Assembly (NCBI GenBank): GCA_050943215.1
Contig: JBMNOU010000076.1
Coordinates: 1-8,113, forward strand
From: JBMNOU01 sp050943215
GTDB taxonomy: Bacteria; Bacillota; Clostridia; Christensenellales; SZUA-584
Direction: 5' to 3'
DNA length: 8,113 bases
Shown: one piece after another, positions 1-5,955 of the stretch
Layout of the letters: every line of letters begins with the position of its first letter
Numbering within the stretch: position 1 is the stretch's first letter
Position numbers and translations under genes: made by a program
The notes under the pieces: model-generated
Database searches by the model: none
What the model was told of the DNA's origin: nothing
The model's input: only the letters and a program-made list of their open reading frames with translations

Positions 1-291
1 GGATTATTTTACAATGTTATTGAAACGATGCGGTCAATTGCCATTCCTGTAGTTGCCATTGCTGCCATAGTGGGGTTTATATTGTTAATCGGCACTGTTG
101 TGCTAGGTTTTATCGGTTCTTCTATGCTCAGAAAAGATAATAAAAACGGCGGCATTTTACTGATCGTTGCAGGCGGACTCATGCTATTGCCTTTGTCTAT
201 CGGTGCCAATATTTTTGGCATGGCCATTTCGGTTCTCTTCCTTATTGGCGGCATCATGGCCCTGACAAAAAACCGTCCACAACATGAGTGA
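1..291 (+). CDS. C-terminal part of a small multi-pass membrane protein, DUF4064-like (5' end outside window)
   Basis: The reading frame is open from base 1 to the TGA at 289-291, giving at least 96 residues. An ATG at 28 would give 87 residues, but no Shine-Dalgarno sequence precedes it and the frame continues to the left edge (GLFYNVIET before that Met). The gene therefore more likely starts outside the window. The visible part has three hydrophobic stretches: one from about IPVVAIAAIV to GFIGSSML, a second around GGILLIVAGGLMLLPL and a third around IFGMAISVLFLIGGIMAL. Short charged linkers (RKDNKNG) and a polar tail (TKNRPQHE) separate and follow them. This pattern, with a GGILLIVAGGLMLL-type helix and a final FLIGGIMAL helix, resembles the C-terminal half of DUF4064 membrane proteins, whose function is unknown. 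The family call rests on memory of the pattern only. The gene converges on nadE and is not part of its operon. Confidence 0.6.
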   Translation, partial: GLFYNVIETMRSIAIPVVAIAAIVGFILLIGTVVLGFIGSSMLRKDNKNGGILLIVAGGLMLLPLSIGANIFGMAISVLFLIGGIMALTKNRPQHE

Positions 292-374
292 TTTAACATA
301 ATAATCAACACTAAAAATCTGGCAGGGATATTGTCATTATATTATTGTTGTCTTTATTAATATCAGGATACATT

Positions 375-392
375 GTTTTATATTTATAAAAC
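375..392. repeat. Perfect AT-rich palindrome in the convergent spacer
   Basis: Two 8-base arms (gttttata and tataaaac) flank a 2-base centre. It lies about 65 bases past the nadE stop codon and about 85 bases past the stop of the plus-strand membrane protein gene. It could form a weak hairpin in transcripts from either side, but it has almost no GC pairs and no T-run follows on either strand. It is not a standard intrinsic terminator. I saw no better terminator in 292-455. Confidence 0.4.
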
Positions 393-455
393 GTGGGCTC
401 CTAAAAAGACCAGTAGTTAAGTTTGCAAAATATCTTCAGCAAATCAAGCCCTTTT

Positions 456-2363
456 TTAATCCTGCTCGAGGCTTTTTATCCACATATCCACATCGGCATC
501 GGAGGGCATACACCAACTGCCCCTCGGAGATAATGACACGCTACCCACTTTAGGACCATCCGGCATACACGAGCGTTTAAACTGCGAAATAAAAAACCGT
601 ATATAAAATTTTTTAAGCTGTTCTTTTATTTCCTGCTCCGTATATTCTTCAAAAGCGCTTTTAGCAAGAAGCAAAATTTTTTTGGGCGACATCTGAAACC
701 GGAGGATGTAATACATAAAAAAATCATTCAGGTCGTATGGTCCCACTTGTTTTTGCGTATCTTGCCTAGTTTCGGTACCGCTAGGCGGCAGCAGTTCTGG
801 CGATGGGGGGATAGAAACGATTTCTTTTGCGATATGATGAAGTGTTTCATCTTCTCTAGATATATATAAAACCATTTCTTTAATGAGCGTCTTTGCAACA
901 CCTGCGTTAATCCCGTACATGGATATCTGATCTCCTGCATATGTACAAAAACCAAGTGCTAATTCGGACAAATCACCTGTCCCCACAACCAGGCCGTTTT
1001 GTTGATTGGCAAGATCCATAAGTATCTGTGTTCGCTCACGCGCCTGTGCATTTTCAAACGTAACATCAGCCTTACCGCTATGGTTTAAATCGTTAAGGTG
1101 AGATCTTGCCGCGTTCACAATGCTGATCTCCCGAAGCTCGGCCCCGGTGGCCATAACAAGCCGTCTTGCAAGGTCCTGAGTAGCCTGCGTACTGCCAAGT
1201 CCGGGCATCACGACACCGATTATGGCACTCTTGTCAAAGCCGGCCCTTTGCATGGCTGCACTTGAAACCATAAGAGCAAGCGTTGAATCAAGACCGCCCG
1301 ATATGCCAATAACAATACGTTTTAATCCGGTATGCCTGATCCGTCGTTCAAGCGCGGTAACCTGTATATCAAATACCTCTTTACAGCGCGCATCCCTTTT
1401 TTTCTTATCTTTGGGCACAAACGGCATCTTTTCAATTTTCCTGAATCTGGGCACTGTTTCTTTTGCGCTAAAGCCCACCCTTCTAAAGGGTTTTCCCAAG
1501 CTTGAGTCGGTAAACGTATTGCTAAGCATCCGATCATGTAAAAGCCTGTGTAGGTCAAACTCGGTAATACACATATGTGCATCAAAGGAAAATCTATCTG
1601 AGTTTTCTAGCAGATAACCGTTTTCGGCCAATATGGCATGGCCGCCAAAAACTGTATCCGTTGTTGATTCGCCCGGTCCCGCGGATACATATATAAATCC
1701 GCCAATATAGCGAGCAGACTGGTGTTTGATCGTTTCCAGCCTGTATTCACTTTTGCCCACAAGTTCGATGCTTGCCGAAAGATTGATAAAAAGCTTTGCA
1801 CCTGCCATAGCCTGATACGCATGAGGCGGAAAAGGCATCCATAAATCTTCGCAGAGTTCGATTCCCACAACAAGCTCTTTAATCCCATCGCATTCAAACA
1901 AAATATCCGTTCCGAATGGGGCAATCTGCCCGGCCAGTCTTATTGTTTGACCGATAACATCAATTCCGGATGCAAACCAGCGCTGTTCATAATGTTCTGA
2001 GCAGTTCGGTATATGCGTTTTTGGTACAACGCCAAGGATACGGCCGGACTGAAATATAACGGCAGCATTATAAAGCTTGTCAGATGTATATACAGGCATT
2101 CCAATTATAGCCATTATTTTTGTATGTTTCGTATCGTCTAAAAGCTGGCTCAGCGTTTCATTGCTCTGTTCCAATAAGTTTTTTTGCCTGAATAAATCAC
2201 CGAGCGTATATGACGTGATACTAAGCTCGGGGAATGCAACGATACTGACACCTTTTTCTTCAGCATCAAGAAGCATCGTTCTGATATTGTCTTTATTCTT
2301 CTTCAGGTTTCCGACCGATACCTTGGGTACCGCAGCAGCGACCCTCACAAGACCACTGTTCAT
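456..2363 (-). CDS. nadE: Glutamine-dependent NAD+ synthetase
   Basis: This cytoplasmic enzyme catalyses the last step of NAD+ synthesis: deamido-NAD+ plus ATP plus glutamine gives NAD+, AMP, pyrophosphate and glutamate. The 635 residues form two domains. The N-terminal nitrilase-like glutaminase domain (about 5-270) has the full triad: Glu46 in FPELSITSYT, Lys115 in VPKTHIPN and Cys171 in GIELCEDLWMP. The C-terminal synthetase domain (about 330-630) has the ATP pyrophosphatase loop SGGLDST at 355-361, TFENAQARER at 435-444, GTGDLSELALGF at 461-472 and MYGINAGVAKT at 482-492. The C-terminal region FKRSCMPDGPKVGS to LSPRGSWCMPSDA is typical of the long two-domain form, and the length fits. The ATG has GGAGG at 2371-2375, 7 bases upstream. 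It lies 36 bases after the solute-binding-like gene and is probably cotranscribed with it. The glutaminase domain lets the cell use glutamine rather than free ammonia. Nothing appears broken. Confidence 0.97.
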   Translation of the reverse strand: MNSGLVRVAAAVPKVSVGNLKKNKDNIRTMLLDAEEKGVSIVAFPELSITSYTLGDLFRQKNLLEQSNETLSQLLDDTKHTKIMAIIGMPVYTSDKLYNAAVIFQSGRILGVVPKTHIPNCSEHYEQRWFASGIDVIGQTIRLAGQIAPFGTDILFECDGIKELVVGIELCEDLWMPFPPHAYQAMAGAKLFINLSASIELVGKSEYRLETIKHQSARYIGGFIYVSAGPGESTTDTVFGGHAILAENGYLLENSDRFSFDAHMCITEFDLHRLLHDRMLSNTFTDSSLGKPFRRVGFSAKETVPRFRKIEKMPFVPKDKKKRDARCKEVFDIQVTALERRIRHTGLKRIVIGISGGLDSTLALMVSSAAMQRAGFDKSAIIGVVMPGLGSTQATQDLARRLVMATGAELREISIVNAARSHLNDLNHSGKADVTFENAQARERTQILMDLANQQNGLVVGTGDLSELALGFCTYAGDQISMYGINAGVAKTLIKEMVLYISREDETLHHIAKEIVSIPPSPELLPPSGTETRQDTQKQVGPYDLNDFFMYYILRFQMSPKKILLLAKSAFEEYTEQEIKEQLKKFYIRFFISQFKRSCMPDGPKVGSVSLSPRGSWCMPSDADVDMWIKSLEQD

Positions 2364-2399
2364 TTGCCAACCTCCGTTAAAACTTGCCGGTGTTTTTTA

Positions 2400-3296
2400 T
2401 TATTCTTCAAGCCCTGCATAATTAATCAGATTCCATTTTTTGATTAACTTGCTTAGCGTACCGTCCTCTTTCATGGCTGCTATTGTATCATCCACAACTT
2501 TATTATATGCCCCTAAAGATGAACTGACTTGTATGCAGTAGTTGTTGAGCAAGAATCTTTCGGGTAGTATCAGCATTCCCGATTTGCCGAATAATTTTAA
2601 AAATATTTCGTTTGCGCATATTCCATCTACATGACCAATACGGAGCGCTTCAACAGCTTCCGGATATGACCCAAATGTTTTAACGGATGCGGCAATGTTA
2701 TGTGCATTAAGATATGCTTCAATATTGGTCAAGTCTTTGTTTTTGTTATTTTGGCCAGATACAAACGAACCCTGAACAACAGCGATAGTACCGCCATTTA
2801 AACCCATCTGGCTTGTCATGCTCCCTTCCATAACGAGAAACGCAGAACCATCTGAATAATATGATGCCGAATAATTAATGCCTTTTGCATTTCCTGCAAT
2901 AGATGCGCCAAAAGACATGTCAAGGTCTCCCGATTCTAAAAATGCATCTTTGGTCTCGGAGTTGACCAGAACAAAATTGACTAGAATACCGTCAATAAAT
3001 ATACGGCTGACAATTTCGTCTGCGATGTCTTTTTCCAGCCCTTCGTACATTCCTCTTTGATTATCAAATGTGCAAAGCGGTCTGATATCTCCCCTTAATC
3101 CAATATTGATAACACCAGTCTCTTTAAGGATGTCTACCGAGACTTTTTTTTCAGCCTGCGTCCTGCTTGCCGAAGTGATTAATGATATGATACCAAGAAC
3201 AACAATTGCAATCAAAACAGAAACAATAATTTTTATATATTTCTTTTTTATCGGAAATAAATGGTTTTTTAAGATCAGTTTCAAAGCGTTCACCAT
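2400..3296 (-). CDS. Membrane-anchored family-3 solute-binding-like protein, no transporter partner nearby
   Basis: This is a 298-residue protein. A basic N-terminus (KKKYIK) leads into one hydrophobic segment at about 21-42, followed by a bi-lobed binding-protein domain (about 50-290). Family-3 features (SBP_bac_3, the polar amino acid binding family) include GVINIGLRGDIRPLCTF at 61-77, YEGLEKDIADEIVSRI at 84-99, SGDLDMSFG at 122-130, GGTIAVVQGS at 168-177, EALRIGHVDGI at 216-226 and EDGTLSKLIKKWNL at 277-290. There is no lipobox cysteine after the hydrophobic segment, so it is probably a signal anchor or a signal peptide, not a lipoprotein. The residues that normally clamp an amino acid appear to be Asn136 and Asn229 instead of Arg and Asp. 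No permease, ATPase, kinase or cyclase is fused or adjacent. The annotated ATG has no ribosome site; a TTG at 3282-3284 with GGTGA at 3290-3294 is an alternative that gives 294 residues. The family assignment is fairly firm, but the ligand and role are unknown. Confidence 0.85.
   Translation of the reverse strand: MVNALKLILKNHLFPIKKKYIKIIVSVLIAIVVLGIISLITSASRTQAEKKVSVDILKETGVINIGLRGDIRPLCTFDNQRGMYEGLEKDIADEIVSRIFIDGILVNFVLVNSETKDAFLESGDLDMSFGASIAGNAKGINYSASYYSDGSAFLVMEGSMTSQMGLNGGTIAVVQGSFVSGQNNKNKDLTNIEAYLNAHNIAASVKTFGSYPEAVEALRIGHVDGICANEIFLKLFGKSGMLILPERFLLNNYCIQVSSSLGAYNKVVDDTIAAMKEDGTLSKLIKKWNLINYAGLEE
3290..3294 (-). promoter_or_regulatory. Possible Shine-Dalgarno favouring a TTG start at 3284
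   Basis: On the minus strand GGTGA, a perfect complement to the UCACC of the 16S rRNA tail, sits 5 bases before the in-frame TTG at 3284-3282. The ATG at 3296 is preceded only by the arm of a hairpin and has no purine-rich site. gyrA in this window also starts with TTG behind a GGTGA-containing site, so such starts are used here. Starting at the TTG removes four residues and keeps the whole hydrophobic anchor. Confidence 0.4.
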
Positions 3297-3350
3297 GAAT
3301 ACCGGCGGTTATGGGGAGATATCTTAATCTCCCCATAACCCGGTGTATTC
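3297..3350 (-). repeat. Long inverted repeat (strong hairpin) ending at the solute-binding-like gene start
   Basis: Arms 3297-3320 and 3327-3350 (24 bases each) are complementary around a 6-base loop (3321-3326). The inner 14 bases (3307-3320 with 3327-3340) pair perfectly. The outer part pairs through gaatac/gtattc and a short GC block with 2-base bulges, giving about 22 base pairs. In the minus-strand RNA the 3' arm ends at the base before the ATG at 3296. Neither side has a T-run, so it is not a canonical intrinsic terminator. It lies wholly inside the predicted leader. It could be an RNA regulatory hairpin, a processing or stabilising structure, or a palindromic element shared across the genome. 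Confidence 0.8.
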
Positions 3351-3416
3351 CCCCGATTGTAAATAGTAGCCCCCTTTACCCGTTCCACACGAAGGAATAC
3401 CATTACACACAATCGC

Positions 3417-3445
3417 ATTGTACAATATATGGTATATTATTTCAA
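3417..3445 (-). promoter_or_regulatory. Sigma-A-type promoter for the solute-binding-like gene and nadE
   Basis: On the minus strand a -35 box TTGAAA (3445-3440) and a -10 box TACAAT (3422-3417) are separated by exactly 17 bases of AT-rich DNA. Each box differs from consensus at one position. The expected start of transcription is near 3410, giving a leader of about 115 bases before the annotated ATG. It lies 45 bases past the gyrA stop. I see no convincing gyrA terminator between them, so read-through from gyrA may also feed the downstream genes. The -10 box is covered by the perfect palindrome attgtacaat (3417-3426), a possible operator. Confidence 0.75.
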
Positions 3446-3489
3446 TAGCCTCTACTAAAATTATGATATTCCATTGCTGTAGAAGAGTA

Positions 3490-5937
3490 TTATGAAGCGT
3501 CGTTATCTTCATCTTCTTCCGGGTATACAAGGGCCACCGAAACAACTCTTGTGTCTTCCCCGACATTCATCAGTCTCACTCCCTGCGTATCCCTGCCAAT
3601 AACCGATATTTCACTGACTTTCATCCGGATAATGATGCCTGCATCGTTAATTAGCATGACGTCTTCGCTTCCGTCTACGATCTTTAGTGCACACATATCC
3701 CCTGTCTTATCCGTCGTTTTCAACGTCTTAATACCGATACCGCCTCTTCTCTGCAGATTATATTCAGATATAGGTGTTCGTTTGCCGTATCCATTTTCTG
3801 AAATAACTAGGACCTCACTATCCGGCTTTGCGATGCCAATACCCACAACGCTGTCCCCGTCCCTCAGCTTTACCGATCTGACACCCATTGCCGTCCGTCC
3901 CATGTCCCTGACGTCCCTTTCCGAAAACATCACAGACATCCCTTTGGCGGTACCCAGAATAAGCTTATCGCTTCCTGATGTTTCAAGTACGCCGATTAGC
4001 TCATCCCCGTCCCTTAAACCAATCGCGATAATGCCGGTTTGACGTATGTTTTTAAACTCACTGACATGTGTTTTTTTAATGTAACCGTTTTTGGTTGCAA
4101 TCACAAGCATCGCATCATTGCTAAAATCCGTTATCGGAAAGACTGCTGATACCTTTTCTCCCGCATCCAGCGAAAGCAGATTAACTATGGCGGTTCCCTT
4201 GGCCATTCGTCCTGTTTCAGGAAGATCGTAACATTTGCGCCGGTAAACCTTACCCATGTTGGTAAAGAATAAAAGATTGCTGTGCGTGGACGTTACCATT
4301 ACGTGTTCAGCAAAATCTTCTTCTCTTGTGGAAAGACCCGTAACGCCCCGGCCGCCTCTGCGCTGCGTCTTATACGTATCAACCCTTAAACGTTTGATAT
4401 ATCCAAAATGTGTCCGCGTGACCACCATTTCTTCTTCCTGTATCAGCTCGTCAAGGTCGATATCATCATATGAAAAAGTGATTTCGGTGCGGCGCTCGTC
4501 CGAATATTTTTCTTTGATCTCGAGCATTTCATGCTTGATGATATCGAGTACCATCTGCGGTGAAGCCAGTATGCTTTTAAGGTAAGCAATCCGCTCAACG
4601 ATTTTTTGGTATTCACTTTGTATTTTATCTCTTTCAAGCCCAGTCAGACGCTGAAGCCGCATGTCGAGTATTGCCTGCGACTGTTTCTCGCTTAGCGCAA
4701 ACCGTGATATTAAAAGCCCACGCGCGGTGGGTACATCCGGTGATTTTTTGATAAGCTCAACGATTTCATCGATGTTATCAAGTGCAATAATGAGTCCTTC
4801 AAGGATATGGGCCCTTGCCTCAGCCTTTTCTAGCTCGAATTTTGTCCGGCGTATGATGACGTCTTTCTGATGTTCCAAGTAATGAAACAGCATCTCCTTT
4901 AAATTTAATACCTTGGGTTCACCGTCTACCAGCGCAATCATGATAACACCGAACGTATCTTGCATTTGGGTATGCTTGTAAAGCCGGTTTAAAATCACAT
5001 TGGCGTTGACGTCTTTTTTAAGCTCAATCACAATGCGCATGCCGCCTTTGTCACTCTCGTCCCTAACGTCCGAAATGCCCTCTAGGTTCTTTTCCTGCAC
5101 CAAATCAGCTATACGTGATATAAGCGATGCCTTATTTACCTGATATGGAATCTCGGTAACAATAATACGCTGCCGGCCGGCCTTAAATTCTTCTATCTCC
5201 GCTTTTGCCCGAACACATATCTTACCCCTGCCTGTGTGGTATGCCTGTGAGATTCCCGCTGTGCCCATGATAATGCCCGCCGTGGGGAAATCCGGACCCT
5301 TTATGTGTTCCATCAAATCATTGACCGTCGCATCCGGATCGTCTATAAGGCATATCGCTGCATCGATTGTTTCGCCAAGATTGTGCGGCGGCACATTCGT
5401 GGCCATCCCGACTGCAATACCGCCTGTCCCGTTAACAAGCAAATTCGGAAACTTAGCGGGCAGCACACTGGGCTGCATCAAAGTTTCATCAAAATTAGGA
5501 TAAAAATCCACAGTGTCTTTTTCGATATCGCGCAGCAGCTCCATAGATATGTTCGAAAGCCTAGCCTCGGTATATCGCATTGCGGCGGGCGAGTCGCCGT
5601 CTACGCTGCCGAAGTTACCGTGTCCGTTGACCAGCATGTGCCGTGTCGAAAAATCCTGAGCCATACGCACCATCGACATATACACCGCGGAATCTCCGTG
5701 CGGATGATATTTGCCAAGCACGTCGCCTACAATCCTTGCGCTTTTCCGATAAGGCTTGTCGGGGGTTAACCCAAGCTCGCTCATTGAATACAATATCCGC
5801 CGATGTACCGGCTTTAGGCCATCCCGGACATCGGGCAACGCACGGTTTATAATCACCGCCATCGCGTAGGATATAAACGATGTTTTCATTTCTTTTTCTA
5901 TATCAATTGGTAATATCGCTTTTCTTTTCTGTTCCAA
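3490..5937 (-). CDS. gyrA: DNA gyrase subunit A
   Basis: This is the breakage-reunion subunit of the A2B2 gyrase, which introduces negative supercoils with ATP hydrolysed by GyrB. The 815 residues are full length for a Bacillota GyrA. The N-terminal winged-helix/tower part has LPDVRDGLKPVHRRILYSM (34-52), the quinolone region GKYHPHGDSAVY (75-86) and the catalytic Tyr122 in AAMRYTEARLS. IPYQVNK (263-269) and the coiled-coil region around 362-480 follow. The C-terminal DNA-wrapping beta-pinwheel starts near 500 and carries the GyrA box QRRGGRG at 525-531. That box marks true gyrase rather than topoisomerase IV. A similar QRRGGIG occurs at 729-735, and the tail is acidic (EEDEDNDAS). Numbering up to Tyr122 equals that of E. 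coli, which puts Met at position 87, usually Asp or Glu. The start is TTG, supported by AGGGGTGA 7 bases upstream and by the gyrB stop just before it. The 18-base gap indicates cotranscription with gyrB. Confidence 0.98.
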   Translation of the reverse strand: MEQKRKAILPIDIEKEMKTSFISYAMAVIINRALPDVRDGLKPVHRRILYSMSELGLTPDKPYRKSARIVGDVLGKYHPHGDSAVYMSMVRMAQDFSTRHMLVNGHGNFGSVDGDSPAAMRYTEARLSNISMELLRDIEKDTVDFYPNFDETLMQPSVLPAKFPNLLVNGTGGIAVGMATNVPPHNLGETIDAAICLIDDPDATVNDLMEHIKGPDFPTAGIIMGTAGISQAYHTGRGKICVRAKAEIEEFKAGRQRIIVTEIPYQVNKASLISRIADLVQEKNLEGISDVRDESDKGGMRIVIELKKDVNANVILNRLYKHTQMQDTFGVIMIALVDGEPKVLNLKEMLFHYLEHQKDVIIRRTKFELEKAEARAHILEGLIIALDNIDEIVELIKKSPDVPTARGLLISRFALSEKQSQAILDMRLQRLTGLERDKIQSEYQKIVERIAYLKSILASPQMVLDIIKHEMLEIKEKYSDERRTEITFSYDDIDLDELIQEEEMVVTRTHFGYIKRLRVDTYKTQRRGGRGVTGLSTREEDFAEHVMVTSTHSNLLFFTNMGKVYRRKCYDLPETGRMAKGTAIVNLLSLDAGEKVSAVFPITDFSNDAMLVIATKNGYIKKTHVSEFKNIRQTGIIAIGLRDGDELIGVLETSGSDKLILGTAKGMSVMFSERDVRDMGRTAMGVRSVKLRDGDSVVGIGIAKPDSEVLVISENGYGKRTPISEYNLQRRGGIGIKTLKTTDKTGDMCALKIVDGSEDVMLINDAGIIIRMKVSEISVIGRDTQGVRLMNVGEDTRVVSVALVYPEEDEDNDAS

Positions 5938-5944
5938 AACTCTT

Positions 5945-5952
5945 TCACCCCT
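5945..5952 (-). promoter_or_regulatory. Shine-Dalgarno deciding the TTG start of gyrA
   Basis: AGGGGTGA on the minus strand lies 7 bases before the TTG at 5937-5935. It is inside the 18-base gap between the gyrB stop TAG (5958-5956) and gyrA. The TTG is in frame with the conserved GyrA N-terminus (MEQKRKAILPIDIEKEMKTSF), so it is preferred over any later ATG. Confidence 0.8.
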
Positions 5953-5955
5953 GTA

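Noticed and set aside
9..311. 100-residue minus-strand frame at the left edge
   Set aside because: Antisense to the plus-strand membrane protein, whose alternating hydrophobic helices and polar ends look like real coding sequence.
292..455. A small gene or promoter in the convergent spacer
   Set aside because: No frame with a ribosome site and no well-spaced promoter pair; only AT-rich sequence and the palindrome at 375-392.
3151..3336. 61-codon minus-strand frame starting with an ATG inside the hairpin
   Set aside because: It overlaps the start of the solute-binding-like gene in another frame; the GGGGG upstream is about 12 bases away, and the other frame has the clear basic plus hydrophobic N-terminus.
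3297..3350. Intrinsic terminator of gyrA
   Set aside because: The hairpin is strong but has no T-run on either strand, lies 140 bases past the gyrA stop, and sits downstream of the next promoter and next to the next gene.
3324..3566. 80-codon minus-strand frame across the gyrA end and the leader
   Set aside because: More than 70 bases overlap gyrA in another frame, there is no ribosome site, and the promoter at 3417-3445 lies within it.
3551..4042. 163-residue plus-strand open frame opposite gyrA
   Set aside because: Antisense to the well-conserved gyrA pinwheel; composition (Ser, Pro, Thr, Ile rich) is that of a reverse-frame shadow and no domain is recognisable.
5305..5769. 154-residue plus-strand open frame opposite gyrA
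   Set aside because: Antisense to the GyrA active-site region, with no recognisable motif; His/Arg-rich content reflects the complement of conserved gyrA codons.
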